A DNA stretch of 64,000 nt from Moritella sp. 5 (GCF_018219455.1 NZ_CP056122.1:2480001-2544000), one strand, 5' to 3'. Positions 1 through 8,936 are shown, counted from the first letter of the stretch. Notes: a model not told the origin generated them from the letters alone. A program made the numbers and translations.

Positions 1-2
1 AT

Positions 3-299
3 AGCCTTTTTCACATTCCATCTGAACTTCATGTCGATCTTTTTTCCGAAATATTTAAGTGGTTAAAACCCAAAGGAAAACTTCTATTTACTTATGCAAC
101 GAAGGAAGCTACTGGGGTTGAAGAGTTTAGCGGTTATATCAAATTCATGGATACTGAGTTTTATTACAGCCACAAGAAACCCGCTGAGTTATTTTGTGAT
201 TTACAACGTATCGGATTTACAATTGAGGCTCAGGAATATCATACAATCTGCAATGAAACACTCTTGTGGATTACGGCGCAAAAACCTGATAATAAGTAA
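3..299 (+). CDS. SAM-dependent methyltransferase, C-terminal part
   Basis: The frame is open from the window edge to a TAA at 297-299, giving 98 residues with no start inside the window. It reads SLFHIPSELHVDLFSEIFKW, then a KPKGKLLFTYATKE strand, and ends WITAQKPDNK. The order 'SLFHIP... L..LF... KPGG-like turn, LLFT' is the post-motif IV-VI part of class I methyltransferases, and the late FT-I-E and TLLWITAQK strands fit the fold's end. The SAM-binding glycine motif lies upstream of the window. The substrate cannot be told. An overlapping longer ORF in another frame (94-441) is a shadow. Confidence 0.7.
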   Translation, partial: SLFHIPSELHVDLFSEIFKWLKPKGKLLFTYATKEATGVEEFSGYIKFMDTEFYYSHKKPAELFCDLQRIGFTIEAQEYHTICNETLLWITAQKPDNK

Positions 300-364
300 A
301 AAACAGTTAGGTTTCCAACTACCTAGGGGAATTCTGCTTAACGTTATCGTACTAAGCCTATATC

Positions 365-403
365 AAAAAACAGGCAGTATCATTCACTGCCTGTTAGTTT
401 TTA
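365..403 (+). terminator. Intrinsic terminator after the methyltransferase
   Basis: The perfect 8-bp stem CAGGCAGT (371-378) and ACTGCCTG (386-393) has a 7-base loop and is followed by TTAGTTTTT. An A-run precedes the stem, so it may also serve the minus-strand AraC gene that ends at 471. Confidence 0.75.
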
Positions 404-470
404 AGTCTGATATATTGAGCTCTAATTTACAAAATAAGTAAACATATTATGAGTTAAGAAGCACTCTAAC

Positions 471-1274
471 TCACTTTTGGAAGAGATGTGTTAGGCTCTC
501 CATTTGTAAACGCACTCGCTTTGTAAATACCTTAGGCGTTATTTTGGCTATTTTTTTACATTCTCGCGTCATATGTGATTGATCGCTAAAACCATGGCTT
601 AGAGCCAAATCGGCAAGGCCACTATCAGGGATTTCACGAAGTACATTTATCACAGATTTCACGCGTAAAATACGTTGATAGTGCTTAGGCGTTAACCCTA
701 ACCATTTTTGGAACTGACGTTCAATCTGGCGCTGACTAATCGTAATATCATTGCAAAATTGTGTAGGTGTTTGAGACTGTTCTATAGCTTTAAGTGCGTG
801 GGCTAATTCAATAGGAATAGGACATGACAAATCTAACCTATCGATCAACCAGCGATATAATGTTGTGATACATGCGAAGTGACCATGGTTCGATGCAAGA
901 GATTCTCTTAAATCTTGTAGCGCTAATGTCATTTTGTTATCAGTAGTTACTATTTTCGGTTCGTCGTAACGCTTCCCAAGTACACCAGCCCCGATTGCAG
1001 GATGAAAACGCATCCCGACCAATTTAGATCTCGGTGGAAGAGAAATTTTCTGGGCAAACTTACTGACAGGTAATACTATCACCCCCGTAGGGAAAATATT
1101 ATCTCCAAGTTTAATCGTAGATCCAAGATTAAATATTATACCACTGCATGCATCACCATGTAACCAATGGTCGCAGGCTTCAGGTCCATGAACTGACGCA
1201 GACCATATCCCTTGAATGTAAGGCGACAGCAGCCCTTTAGGCTGAATTAATTTGAATTCTAGCGATGATTTCAA
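471..1274 (-). CDS. AraC-family transcriptional regulator
   Basis: 267 residues. The N-terminal ~150 residues resemble the DUF6597-type sensor found in AraC proteins (opening FKLIQPKGLLSPYIQGIWSA; later LVGMRFHPAIGAGVLG). The C-terminal ~100 residues are an AraC double helix-turn-helix (ITISQRQIERQFQKWLGLTP, then GLADLALSHGFSDQSHMTRE). The start is a TTG with AAGGAG ten bases upstream. The gene follows the AhpD-like gene by 16 bases and is probably co-transcribed with it, so it may control that gene. The inducer is unknown. Confidence 0.85.
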   Translation of the reverse strand: MKSSLEFKLIQPKGLLSPYIQGIWSASVHGPEACDHWLHGDACSGIIFNLGSTIKLGDNIFPTGVIVLPVSKFAQKISLPPRSKLVGMRFHPAIGAGVLGKRYDEPKIVTTDNKMTLALQDLRESLASNHGHFACITTLYRWLIDRLDLSCPIPIELAHALKAIEQSQTPTQFCNDITISQRQIERQFQKWLGLTPKHYQRILRVKSVINVLREIPDSGLADLALSHGFSDQSHMTRECKKIAKITPKVFTKRVRLQMESLTHLFQK

Positions 1275-1290
1275 ATCTTAAAAGCTCCTT

Positions 1291-1746
1291 TTAGCTTGAA
1301 AAACCGACTTCTGGTTTAAAAGCTTTAGCAATACGATTCCAGCTGTTTATGGCATTGACAGCCAAGGTCAAATCAACTAGACCTTGCTCACCAAATATAT
1401 CTAAAGTTCTTTGATACAGTTGGTCTGATACCGGCTGTCCTGATGTGATACATTCAGCCCAATGTAAAGCGCTCTGTTCAGATTCAGTATACAAGAGTGT
1501 ATCTTGCCAAGCTGATAATCCAATGAGACGTTCAGCAGACTCACCTTGCTTTAATGCATCTTTACTGTGCATATCGATGCAAAATGCACACTGGTTAATC
1601 TGAGATACACGCAGTTTAACAAGTTCCCATATTGCAATCGACAAGGTTGATGACAGACTAAATTGTTGCTGGAGACACCTTTCTTGTCTTAATAAAATAG
1701 TCATTAATTTTGGTGATACCGCATAATAATTAATTCTATAGTTCAT
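1291..1746 (-). CDS. AhpD-like carboxymuconolactone decarboxylase-family protein
   Basis: 151 residues. The core NQCAFCIDMHSKDA carries the CxxC...H redox motif of AhpD-type alkylhydroperoxidases, and the C-terminal NSWNRIAKAF segment is typical of the family. Such proteins act as small thiol-dependent peroxidases or carboxymuconolactone decarboxylases. The Cys pair favours the peroxidase type, but the substrate is unproven. It is the first gene of a two-gene unit with the downstream AraC regulator. Confidence 0.85.
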   Translation of the reverse strand: MNYRINYYAVSPKLMTILLRQERCLQQQFSLSSTLSIAIWELVKLRVSQINQCAFCIDMHSKDALKQGESAERLIGLSAWQDTLLYTESEQSALHWAECITSGQPVSDQLYQRTLDIFGEQGLVDLTLAVNAINSWNRIAKAFKPEVGFSS

Positions 1747-1907
1747 AATAATACCTCTCTTAAAAATACAAGAATAAATAATATACGGTCTTATTTATTG
1801 AATATTTTCGACATCGCCGAAAAAGGTGATGTTGTGGCTAAGTAATATTGTTAACTGCTTCCAAATAACTTCTGTAGCTTATATTATGAATGAGTAGACG
1901 CTTTAAC

Positions 1908-2294
1908 TTATAAAGACAGCTTAGGTTGGATAAAGTCGATAAACGCAGAAATACGTTTTGCTACTGAAGAAGACTGATAGAACACCGCGTTGATCTGTTC
2001 TCTGCCAGTATGAGACAATTTTTCAGGTTCCAATAATGCGACTAAACGCCCCTCTTCAATATCTTTTTTCACCATAAAGCCCGACAAACAGGCAATTCCG
2101 TTCCCCGCTAACGTCAGTTTCCGAACTGTTTCACCATTACTTGCGGTAAAGGTCGGTTCTAATGTTTTAAAACCTTTTAGCGGCCAATGGTTTAATATTT
2201 TGGGGCCAGAAAACCCAATCGTTTCATGAGTAAAAAGGTCGCTTGTCTGCTTGGGAATACCTCGCCGAGATAAATAATCAGAACGGGTCAGCAT
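1908..2294 (-). pseudogene. LysR-type regulator, C-terminal half only
   Basis: 128 residues match only the second half of a LysR effector-binding domain: SDYLSRRGIPKQTSDL, then LAGNGIACLSGFMVKKDIEEG, ending ISAFIDFIQPKL. The DNA-binding N-terminal ~170 residues are missing. The break lies where homology to an MFS transporter begins on the other strand (about 2288). LysR and transporter genes are usually divergent, so one deletion probably removed both 5' halves and the shared promoter. A stray ATG lets the fragment look like an ORF, but it is unlikely to be functional. Confidence 0.8.
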
Positions 2295-2581
2295 TCACTT
2301 ATCCCCTACATAGTAACCTACTCGCTTGGCAAGCTCCAGGCTACGATACGTTAATTATCGCGCGTGGTTTAAACATCGCCGCCTTTAACGTGGGTATTGC
2401 ACTTGGCTCTTGGGGTGGTGGTCTTATCGTTGCCGAAGCAGGCTTAATGCACACTCCTTGGGTAGGCGCAGTCATTGTGCTCGTTGCTCTTGTATTAACC
2501 CGTTTGAGTGGCAAGCTAGATAAGAAAGCACTACGTGATGAAAACATCGAACACAACCGCTCTACACCAAGAACACCGTGA
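2288..2581 (+). pseudogene. MFS transporter, C-terminal fragment
   Basis: The frame reads SAFTYPLHSNLLAWQAPGYD and then LNIAAFNVGIALGSWGGGLI, the signature near helix 10-11 of DHA1/AraJ-like efflux permeases. It is followed by a last membrane helix and a charged tail ending in STPRTP. Only about 95 of ~390 residues remain. The upstream side is the truncated LysR gene on the opposite strand. It has no promoter or plausible start of its own. Confidence 0.8.
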
Positions 2582-2640
2582 TGATCTTGATGGCACTTAA
2601 ATTGATGTGCTCATTAAGCCTTTATGAAGTGTGGGAGTAA

Positions 2641-2668
2641 AAAGAGAGGAAGATTCAGTCTTCCTCTT
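2641..2668 (-). terminator. Terminator of the tail sheath gene
   Basis: The stem AGAGGAAGA (2645-2653) and TCTTCCTCT (2659-2667) is perfect with a 5-base loop. On the minus strand it is followed by CTTTTTAC, as expected for termination of the sheath transcript. Confidence 0.75.
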
Positions 2669-2682
2669 ATTAACACTCAGTA

Positions 2683-3801
2683 TTATTGAGCAACATTTTG
2701 AGTAAATTTCAGAATAATAAATTCAGCAGGACGAGCCGCTGCCATTCCCACTTTAACAATCATTTTTCCTTGCTTGATATCAGCCTGATCCATGGTGATA
2801 TTTTTACCCACTTGAACAAAGAATGCGTCCTCTGGTGTTGTTCCCATCAACGCGCCATTACCCCATAGTCTGGTGAGGTAGTTAGTGACAGAAGTACGTA
2901 CGGCGTCCCACGTTCGTTGACTGTTAGGCTCAAACATCACAACTTTGATCGCATCTTTAATGTCTTTTTCTACGCTGTTAAACAGACGGCGCACTGGTAC
3001 ATAACGGTACTGTTCTGAACCTTTTAGCGTGCGCGCGCCCCAAATAATCGACGGACCGTTATTGAATCGGCGGATCATATTCAGAGCCTCGCTATCTTCC
3101 TTGATAAAAGCGCTTTCCACTATATCAGAGACTTTATACTTAGGAATAACTCCAACTAAAGCAATATTAGCAGGCGCTTTCCATACCCCCACTTTACGGT
3201 CATTTTTACAATATGCACCGGCGATAGCCGCACTCGGTGGAATATCATCGACAGTCCAATCCGCAGTTAACCAAGGATAATACGCCGCAGCATATTGAGA
3301 GCCCCCCATATTATGCCAACCATCTATCCCTTCTGTTAATTTGTAGCGGGTATCGATCTCTGACTTCGGACCATCTAGGATCGCAAACAGGTTGTTACCT
3401 TGCGCAAGAATGTTTGCAGCGGCAGCCAGGTTCTGACCGGCAGCAACCAATAAAGTAATATCATCATGCTTTAGCACTTCTGTTACTAACTGGTCTGTTT
3501 GGATCAAGTAGCAATAACCGCCGCCGTTGTCAAAATAGGTACGCATGCAGTTATTGAGCTGATTCATCCCCTTATCTTTCGTGATTGTTTTTTGGCTTTC
3601 AATATCGTGACTTAAACGCCGATTTGTCAGCAGTTTTTGATAGTCCATATAGTTATCGATACGTTTAGCCTTATCAATACCCAATAAAGTTTGTGCTTCA
3701 ACGTCAATAGCAAAAGCTGGTACCGCTGTATTGTAGTGTGATACTGATGGGCTCAGTTGGTTCTGTTCTTTAATGTAAACACCTGGATATGTCGTTGTCA
3801 T
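2683..3801 (-). CDS. Contractile tail sheath protein (eCIS/phage type)
   Basis: 372 residues. The N-terminus TTYPGVYIKEQNQLSPSV and the C-terminus MAAARPAEFIILKFTQ are the two hallmark ends of contractile-tail sheath proteins. Internal GGGYCYLIQ, DDITLLVAAG, GVWKAPAN and YVPVRRLFNSVEKDI agree with it. The length is near that of the small sheaths of extracellular contractile injection systems. The sheath surrounds the inner tube and shortens to drive it into a target. Only the tube gene accompanies it, 15 bases upstream; no baseplate, spike, AAA ATPase or tape-measure gene is in the flanks. It is either a remnant or a reduced pair. The frame is intact and there is a terminator. Confidence 0.92.
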   Translation of the reverse strand: MTTTYPGVYIKEQNQLSPSVSHYNTAVPAFAIDVEAQTLLGIDKAKRIDNYMDYQKLLTNRRLSHDIESQKTITKDKGMNQLNNCMRTYFDNGGGYCYLIQTDQLVTEVLKHDDITLLVAAGQNLAAAANILAQGNNLFAILDGPKSEIDTRYKLTEGIDGWHNMGGSQYAAAYYPWLTADWTVDDIPPSAAIAGAYCKNDRKVGVWKAPANIALVGVIPKYKVSDIVESAFIKEDSEALNMIRRFNNGPSIIWGARTLKGSEQYRYVPVRRLFNSVEKDIKDAIKVVMFEPNSQRTWDAVRTSVTNYLTRLWGNGALMGTTPEDAFFVQVGKNITMDQADIKQGKMIVKVGMAAARPAEFIILKFTQNVAQ

Positions 3802-3816
3802 GATAAACCTTTACAA

Positions 3817-4182
3817 TTAGTGAGCAATATAAGTAATGCGGTCCGCAATCAGGGCAATTTCCTGTACGACAATGTCATTACTTGTGGCATCAAAAGAAGG
3901 GGCTGTTAGACTCGTAGGGAAAGCGTTAAAGACACTCCAAGAAGCCAGCAGTTCACCACCCGTTTCGTCAGTCAAGCTGATCAATAGGTCACGCTTATCA
4001 ACCGCATGAAGTGAAATAGTGCTCAACCATTCAAACAGGGTGTTTTTACCTTTGAATCGACCTTTAGATAGAGTGATATTAGCCTCTTTGAACTGACCTG
4101 GCATGCGGAATATGCCTCCAGTGCCATCTTTGTACTCCATTGTTTCGTATTTAATATCTAAACCGGCTACGGTGTTCGCCAT
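3817..4182 (-). CDS. Contractile tail tube protein, N-terminally short
   Basis: 121 residues. VAGLDIKYETMEYKDGTGGI, MPGQFKEANITLSKG, then FNAFPTSLTAPSFDATSN, VQEIALIADRIT match gp19-like tail tube proteins of contractile injection systems. Family members are usually about 145-150 residues and carry ~28 residues before the SGLDxKYE motif; here Met lies five residues before it. A strong AAGGAGG precedes the ATG, and an in-frame TAA sits just upstream, so no longer reading is possible. The missing part forms an early strand in the ring, so assembly may be altered. The gene is co-directional with the sheath, in the usual tube-then-sheath order. Confidence 0.88.
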   Translation of the reverse strand: MANTVAGLDIKYETMEYKDGTGGIFRMPGQFKEANITLSKGRFKGKNTLFEWLSTISLHAVDKRDLLISLTDETGGELLASWSVFNAFPTSLTAPSFDATSNDIVVQEIALIADRITYIAH

Positions 4183-4566
4183 AATGCCTCCTTAAATTAG
4201 TCAGGGTTACGGGATTAAAAAAATATTGTGAGGGCGAAGTCTATAAGGCTAAAGCAAGCTGCTTTTAGCAGCGAAATCTAATCCGTTAGAGCTAGAGATT
4301 AGCAAAGTCGATGATGATTATGATATTATTACGCTTTATTTTTCGATGCTCATCACACATGGCTTGCTTTTTATCGCGAACACAGCATGTCTTTCATAAT
4401 CATGACTTTATCGAATTATACAATGTAGTAGTTCATTGAGTGAAACATGCAACACTTAGTGGCAAGCGATTGTACTTTAAGATTAAAAAACATATAAGGC
4501 AGTTTACATTTAAAATTAATAATAACAGTGATTTACCGAGTTACATGTAGAAAGGTCTAGTTAATA
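4183..4566. other. Intergenic region with two small hairpins
   Basis: This stretch lies between the divergent tube and nucleotidase genes and holds no coding frame that I can support. Two short hairpins stand next to each other: GCTGC/GCAGC (4258-4262 with 4268-4272) and CTAATC/GATTAG (4278-4283 with 4297-4302). They could be part of the tail gene's leader. Promoters for both genes must lie here, but none is clear by eye. Confidence 0.35.
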
Positions 4567-6306
4567 ATGATAAAGAATAATAAGCCAGTTAGAATAACTC
4601 TCGCACATATAAATGACACGCACTCCTACTTCGAACCTCAGTCACTGCAGTTACAGCTTAACATTGAGGGAAAAAGTATATCGCCTTATGTAAGTAATGG
4701 CGGGTTTTCCCGTATAGCGACCAGAGCTAAACAACTTAAAGCGGCTGCCCTGCAAAATAATCGAGATTTTATATTTGTACATGCTGGAGATTGCTTCCAG
4801 GGGACGCTCTATTTTTCGCTGTTTAAAGGTAAGGCCAACTCAGATATGCTCAATGCACTGGGTATTGATGTGATGACAATTGGTAATCATGAGCTAGATA
4901 TGGGTAATGAACCTGTGGCTGCATTTTTAGATCGTATTCAGTTTCCACTGTTAGCTGGTAACTGGGACCTTTCTAACGAAATAAAAACGAAGTCTCATCA
5001 TTTAAGCGGCCGTTCAAACTTATTCTCTTATCAGGTAGATCAGCAGACTGCACGCTGGATGACTCGTGTTGTAGATGGCGAGCCCGTAGCAATATTCGGG
5101 GTATCATTGGATAAGATGGCCGATATCGCGAATGTAGATCCGGACACACCATTTATTAATGCCTTTGAAACAGCCAAAAATACCGTTCGAGCTATCCGAA
5201 AGTCAGGTATTAATAAGATAATATTAGTGAGTCATCTTGGTTTTGATGGTGATTGTGAATTAGCGAAAGAAGTAGATGGTATCAGCTTGATTGTTGGCGG
5301 TCATAGCCACACACTTCTCGGCGATTTCAGTGACCTAGGGCTGAAAAAAGAATCTGAATACGGACATCAGGTTAATGGTACTTATATTGTTCAGGCTGGA
5401 CTTCATTCACAGGCTCTTGGTCACTGTGAGATCGATTTCGCAGCCGATGGTTCGGTTAGCACTTTCAAAGGCAAAAATGAGCTGCTTATTGGTCGCCGAC
5501 TTTGTCTTGATGCAAGCCTGTTAACAACCAATGATGATGACATCCATGCAAAGGCGAGCCTCTACCTCACTCAACATGAAAATGTGGTTGTATGTAAAAA
5601 AGATGCGATACTACAAAGCTTGCTACAAGATAAATATATCCCTAGAGTACGTAAGCTACAAAATACCGTGATTGCTAAGTTAGCAGAGGATATGCGACAT
5701 GTCCGCATTCCTGATCAGAAGGGAGGCAGTGTTATTGCCCCGCTAGTAGCCGAATCGTTTGCTCATATGATGAATAAAAATGGTCATCGAGTCGACTTTT
5801 CAATTCATAATGCTGGCGGTGTGAGAACGTCTTTACATCGGGGTAATATTTCAATTGGTGATATTGCAGGTAAGCTACTTCCCTTTGCCGTTCCCATTGG
5901 TGTTTATCGCATCAAAGGCAAATATATAGCACAGGCACTAGAGGGTGCAATAAACAACGCCACCAATAATGGCGTTCTTGGCTCTGGCTCGGGAAGCTAC
6001 CCTTATACCTATAACCTGAATTTTAGCTATTATGCCGAACGCCCCCTTGGTGAGCGAATTGCTAAACTTACTATTTATACGGAAGAAGATGGTTGGAACG
6101 ATATCGATCATGAAATGACTTATTACGGAACCTCTTCCGCTTATACCATGAAAGGTAAAGAAGGTTATGAAGCACTAACCATGATGGAAGGTGATGGGAT
6201 TGTTACTCAATATTCGATGGCAGATTGCTTCATTGATTTTATCCAAACAAACTATAAATCGACTTCACGTGAGCAGTTGTGGTATGGAACCAATGTGAGC
6301 ATATAA
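4567..6306 (+). CDS. 5'-nucleotidase / UDP-sugar hydrolase family metallophosphoesterase
   Basis: 579 residues. The N-terminal calcineurin-like domain has its metal motifs: LAHINDTHSYF, VHAGDCFQGT, TIGNHELDMGN, then VSHLGFDGD and GGHSHTLLGD. The C-terminal 5'-nucleotidase domain shows FSIHNAGGVRTSLHRGNISI and IGDIAGKLLPF. UshA relatives hydrolyse nucleotides or UDP-sugars in the periplasm. This protein starts MIKNNKPVRITLAHIND with no signal peptide, so it may be cytoplasmic or exported unusually. No partner gene is evident. Confidence 0.9.
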   Translation: MIKNNKPVRITLAHINDTHSYFEPQSLQLQLNIEGKSISPYVSNGGFSRIATRAKQLKAAALQNNRDFIFVHAGDCFQGTLYFSLFKGKANSDMLNALGIDVMTIGNHELDMGNEPVAAFLDRIQFPLLAGNWDLSNEIKTKSHHLSGRSNLFSYQVDQQTARWMTRVVDGEPVAIFGVSLDKMADIANVDPDTPFINAFETAKNTVRAIRKSGINKIILVSHLGFDGDCELAKEVDGISLIVGGHSHTLLGDFSDLGLKKESEYGHQVNGTYIVQAGLHSQALGHCEIDFAADGSVSTFKGKNELLIGRRLCLDASLLTTNDDDIHAKASLYLTQHENVVVCKKDAILQSLLQDKYIPRVRKLQNTVIAKLAEDMRHVRIPDQKGGSVIAPLVAESFAHMMNKNGHRVDFSIHNAGGVRTSLHRGNISIGDIAGKLLPFAVPIGVYRIKGKYIAQALEGAINNATNNGVLGSGSGSYPYTYNLNFSYYAERPLGERIAKLTIYTEEDGWNDIDHEMTYYGTSSAYTMKGKEGYEALTMMEGDGIVTQYSMADCFIDFIQTNYKSTSREQLWYGTNVSI

Positions 6307-6374
6307 TTGATGGTTCTACCTCCTAGCCATACTTGGACATAACCATCACCTACTGTATGCGCAACGCCGAGGGA

Positions 6375-6412
6375 GCAGTTAAAACCTGCAAACAAATGCA
6401 GGCTTTAACTGC
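6375..6412. repeat. Stem-loop between nucleotidase and metalloprotease genes
   Basis: GCAGTTAAAACCTGC (6375-6389) pairs with GCAGGCTTTAACTGC (6398-6412), a 15-bp stem with one mismatch and an 8-base loop. It sits between two convergent genes and probably ends both transcripts, although neither side has a clear T-run. Confidence 0.55.
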
Positions 6413-6441
6413 GTAACATCGTTATTAAAATACGCAATAGG

Positions 6442-8169
6442 TCAATTATTAACACAAACCAGAGATTTATCAGTGCCTAGTTTATCATTTATAGAATGCA
6501 GACTCGCTAACATTGCATCGTCATTAAACTCTAATTTCCATATAGTATTATTCGATGGTTCATCTCTCGATAAAAATACGCGTTCCTGTAAAAGATTCAA
6601 TTTATCATTCTTTTTTAAATCGCTCCAAAGACGTTGATATTCATCTTTCGTTGCAAGTAACCCATCCATATTTGTACAAAGATTTCGGATCTGCCTACCA
6701 TCATAATCTTTATTAAGTAACTCTTTATCATCGAGAATACCATAGTCATTGCCTTCGATATTATAGGTAACAACAGGCACTAATTCACTCGGAGAGAGTT
6801 TAATGGTCGATAAATATTTTGTGTCGGTATTATGGGTACGAATATATGTCGTTGCGGTGGGTAATGTATCAAAATGCAACACTAAGGTATTATCAACAGG
6901 CTTGTCTTTACGATCGAGTTTATAAGCAATACTACCGCTATTAAGTGATAATCCCAGCATCGTAAGTGAAACCTGTTCATATTCCTTTTCATCAGGTAAA
7001 TAATAAAATGCCAATGTCATTTCATTTTTTGCGTTAAGCTCCGTTGTCACAAATACAGACGGTACGTTTACTTCACCGATCGTTGTTCTATCTATTTCTG
7101 AAAAATTTTCAGTAATAAAGACTTGGCTATACGGAACACCTAACCCATAAGTCATTGCTGAATCATGGGAAAAACCAAATGCATGATTTGTTTCATGAAA
7201 GAACGTATTATAGGTTCTTTGATGATAGGGTCTATAACTCCCAGAACCTTTTGTAATATAACCTTCGTAAACAGCCGCTTTACCTGAGGTGTTCGCTGCT
7301 TTTTTATTATTAGTCCAAGGTCTATCACCACCACCCCTGCCAGCTGAAAAATAATTGCCCGCCAATACCCGTATGTTAAACGTATGACCCTCAGCGCCTA
7401 ATGAAAGCATATTACGTGATGCATATGACAAGGGTTGAGTACCATACTTTTTACACTCCTTAAAAAACGGGCAATATGTATTAATTATTCTTGTTATAAA
7501 TGGGGGAAATGCAACGGTATTCAATGCATTGTGCAACATCACTATGTGTGTATTATATATTGTTTTTTGTTTTGGATTAGGTGGCAGGTAACAATATCTT
7601 GGTACCCTATCACAAGACTTATCCTTGGGTGGAAAGATGACTTGAGGTAAAAATAGCTTCATCTGGTCATTATGACTAATATTGCTGAGTGCTAACCCTG
7701 GTAGTTCAAATATAACCGAGCTAAAGGGTTTAACAACGGTATCAAATCTTAATAACGCAACGTTATCATTCGTTATACCATCATTATAATTTACTGTGAT
7801 CTGACTCACTTTCTGTGGTGTTGCATTCTTAAAGACATATTCATCGTCAGCGATAGAAAATGTCATATTATCAAGTCTGTACTCTTTAACTTGATCTGGG
7901 TCCTCCACTGATTCACTCTGAACAACAGCGGATAATAATGTTAATCCTTTAGGTTTTACCGAAAAAAGCGAAGATACTTCTTTTTTATCGCTGAAATTAA
8001 AGTGATGAGTTGTGCTTGTGACTATATCGACAGCAGGCGGTATATGACTAGTTGCAATAGTCGGTATGTAACTAGCTGCAACAGCGACAGTTGAAAATAA
8101 AATAGTGAAAGCTAAAACTGTAAAGCCTTTATTAAATGCAGATATTAGTAGCGTAAATATAGTTCGCAC
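6442..8169 (-). CDS. Secreted metzincin-type zinc metalloprotease
   Basis: About 575 residues. Around residue 328 the sequence HETNHAFGFSHDSAMTYGLG gives the long zinc motif HExxHxxGxxH followed by Met-turn-like SAMTYG, which places it among metzincins. The N-terminus is a signal peptide (ILFSTVAVAAS cleavage region). The GTG at 8169 is the best start because GGAGG lies five bases upstream; a TTG at 8181 overlaps that site. Six to eight cysteines are spread around residues 190-250. The protein is single and exported, so a nutrient or host-protein degrading role is plausible. The substrate is unknown. Confidence 0.8.
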   Translation of the reverse strand: MRTIFTLLISAFNKGFTVLAFTILFSTVAVAASYIPTIATSHIPPAVDIVTSTTHHFNFSDKKEVSSLFSVKPKGLTLLSAVVQSESVEDPDQVKEYRLDNMTFSIADDEYVFKNATPQKVSQITVNYNDGITNDNVALLRFDTVVKPFSSVIFELPGLALSNISHNDQMKLFLPQVIFPPKDKSCDRVPRYCYLPPNPKQKTIYNTHIVMLHNALNTVAFPPFITRIINTYCPFFKECKKYGTQPLSYASRNMLSLGAEGHTFNIRVLAGNYFSAGRGGGDRPWTNNKKAANTSGKAAVYEGYITKGSGSYRPYHQRTYNTFFHETNHAFGFSHDSAMTYGLGVPYSQVFITENFSEIDRTTIGEVNVPSVFVTTELNAKNEMTLAFYYLPDEKEYEQVSLTMLGLSLNSGSIAYKLDRKDKPVDNTLVLHFDTLPTATTYIRTHNTDTKYLSTIKLSPSELVPVVTYNIEGNDYGILDDKELLNKDYDGRQIRNLCTNMDGLLATKDEYQRLWSDLKKNDKLNLLQERVFLSRDEPSNNTIWKLEFNDDAMLASLHSINDKLGTDKSLVCVNN

Positions 8170-8395
8170 CGGATCCTCCAAGCATTATATGTTGTGACAA
8201 AGTAACTGATGTTGATAGTCATCAGTGTTAATGAGATGTTATTTAATTTGAATGCTATCGCATTTATTGAATATTTTTTTAGATATTGATCACAAAATGC
8301 GCGGCATTAAAGCTCACATGTTACACGCCTGCCTTTATTTTGTTGCCAAGGTGACCTGTTAAGTTACTTTGGGGACGGATGTGTCATCGGGTTTC

Positions 8396-8425
8396 ATTGG
8401 TTTAATATGTTGATATTAAACCAAT
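8396..8425. repeat. Perfect 13-bp inverted repeat in a 574-base gap
   Basis: ATTGGTTTAATAT (8396-8408) and ATATTAAACCAAT (8413-8425) pair perfectly around GTTG. The stretch 8170-8755 has no gene I can support; this hairpin is its only obvious structure. It has no T-run, so an operator or RNA element is as likely as a terminator. Confidence 0.5.
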
Positions 8426-8755
8426 ATCGATGCATTTAACTAAATTGAATGATAGGTATGTTTTAGGTTAATTAGTCTCAGTCGGTTTAAGTCATTAACC
8501 CATTATTTTCATAATTGATAATGTTAAGCGATGGTTTTCTGGTCTTATCGGCTTTGTTGTAACAAGAATAGAGGGCGAATGGATATCTGGATATAGGATG
8601 ATGTCTTCACATATTCGCAGGAGATGTGCGTATATTTATGATGGTACAGGCACTTGAAGTAAATATTATTACCTAGAAGCCTTAATTATTGTATATTAAC
8701 GCACTATTCAACCGTTACCACTGATATTGATTACTTTCTGGAGACGCTCTAAACA

Positions 8756-8911
8756 ATGAAAAGAAGTATACTTAGTAAAGGCTTCACTTTAATTGAGCTA
8801 GTTATTGTTATCGTTATTCTTGGAATACTGGCCGCTACAGCGTTGCCAAAATTTGTATCGTTTTCTAAAGATGCACCACCAATTTATGAAATTATAGATG
8901 ATGATTGCTAA
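8756..8911 (+). pseudogene. Type IV pilin/MSHA pilin stub
   Basis: 51 residues. [20 protein letters not shown] is a textbook class III prepilin signal: the G|F cleavage site, E at +5 and a hydrophobic helix, followed by [10 protein letters not shown] as in MSHA pilins. A TAA comes after only ~43 mature residues (ending EIIDDDC), where a full pilin needs ~120-150, so the globular domain is lost. The next ~25 bases show no continuation in any frame. TCTGGAGACG upstream supplies a ribosome site. A mini-pilin is possible but less likely. Confidence 0.7.
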
Positions 8912-8936
8912 GACAAATGATGACAAAATAAGGCCT

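Noticed and set aside
94-441. A 115-codon plus-strand ORF overlapping the methyltransferase tail
   Set aside because: The other frame carries a clear methyltransferase end, and this ORF runs through the terminator hairpin.
2683-4182. Prophage remnant
   Set aside because: No other phage gene, integrase or attachment site is next to it; the two genes resemble injection-system rather than phage forms.
4252-4303. tRNA-like fold in the gap upstream of the tube gene
   Set aside because: Two small hairpins are present but no acceptor stem, T loop or anticodon arm.
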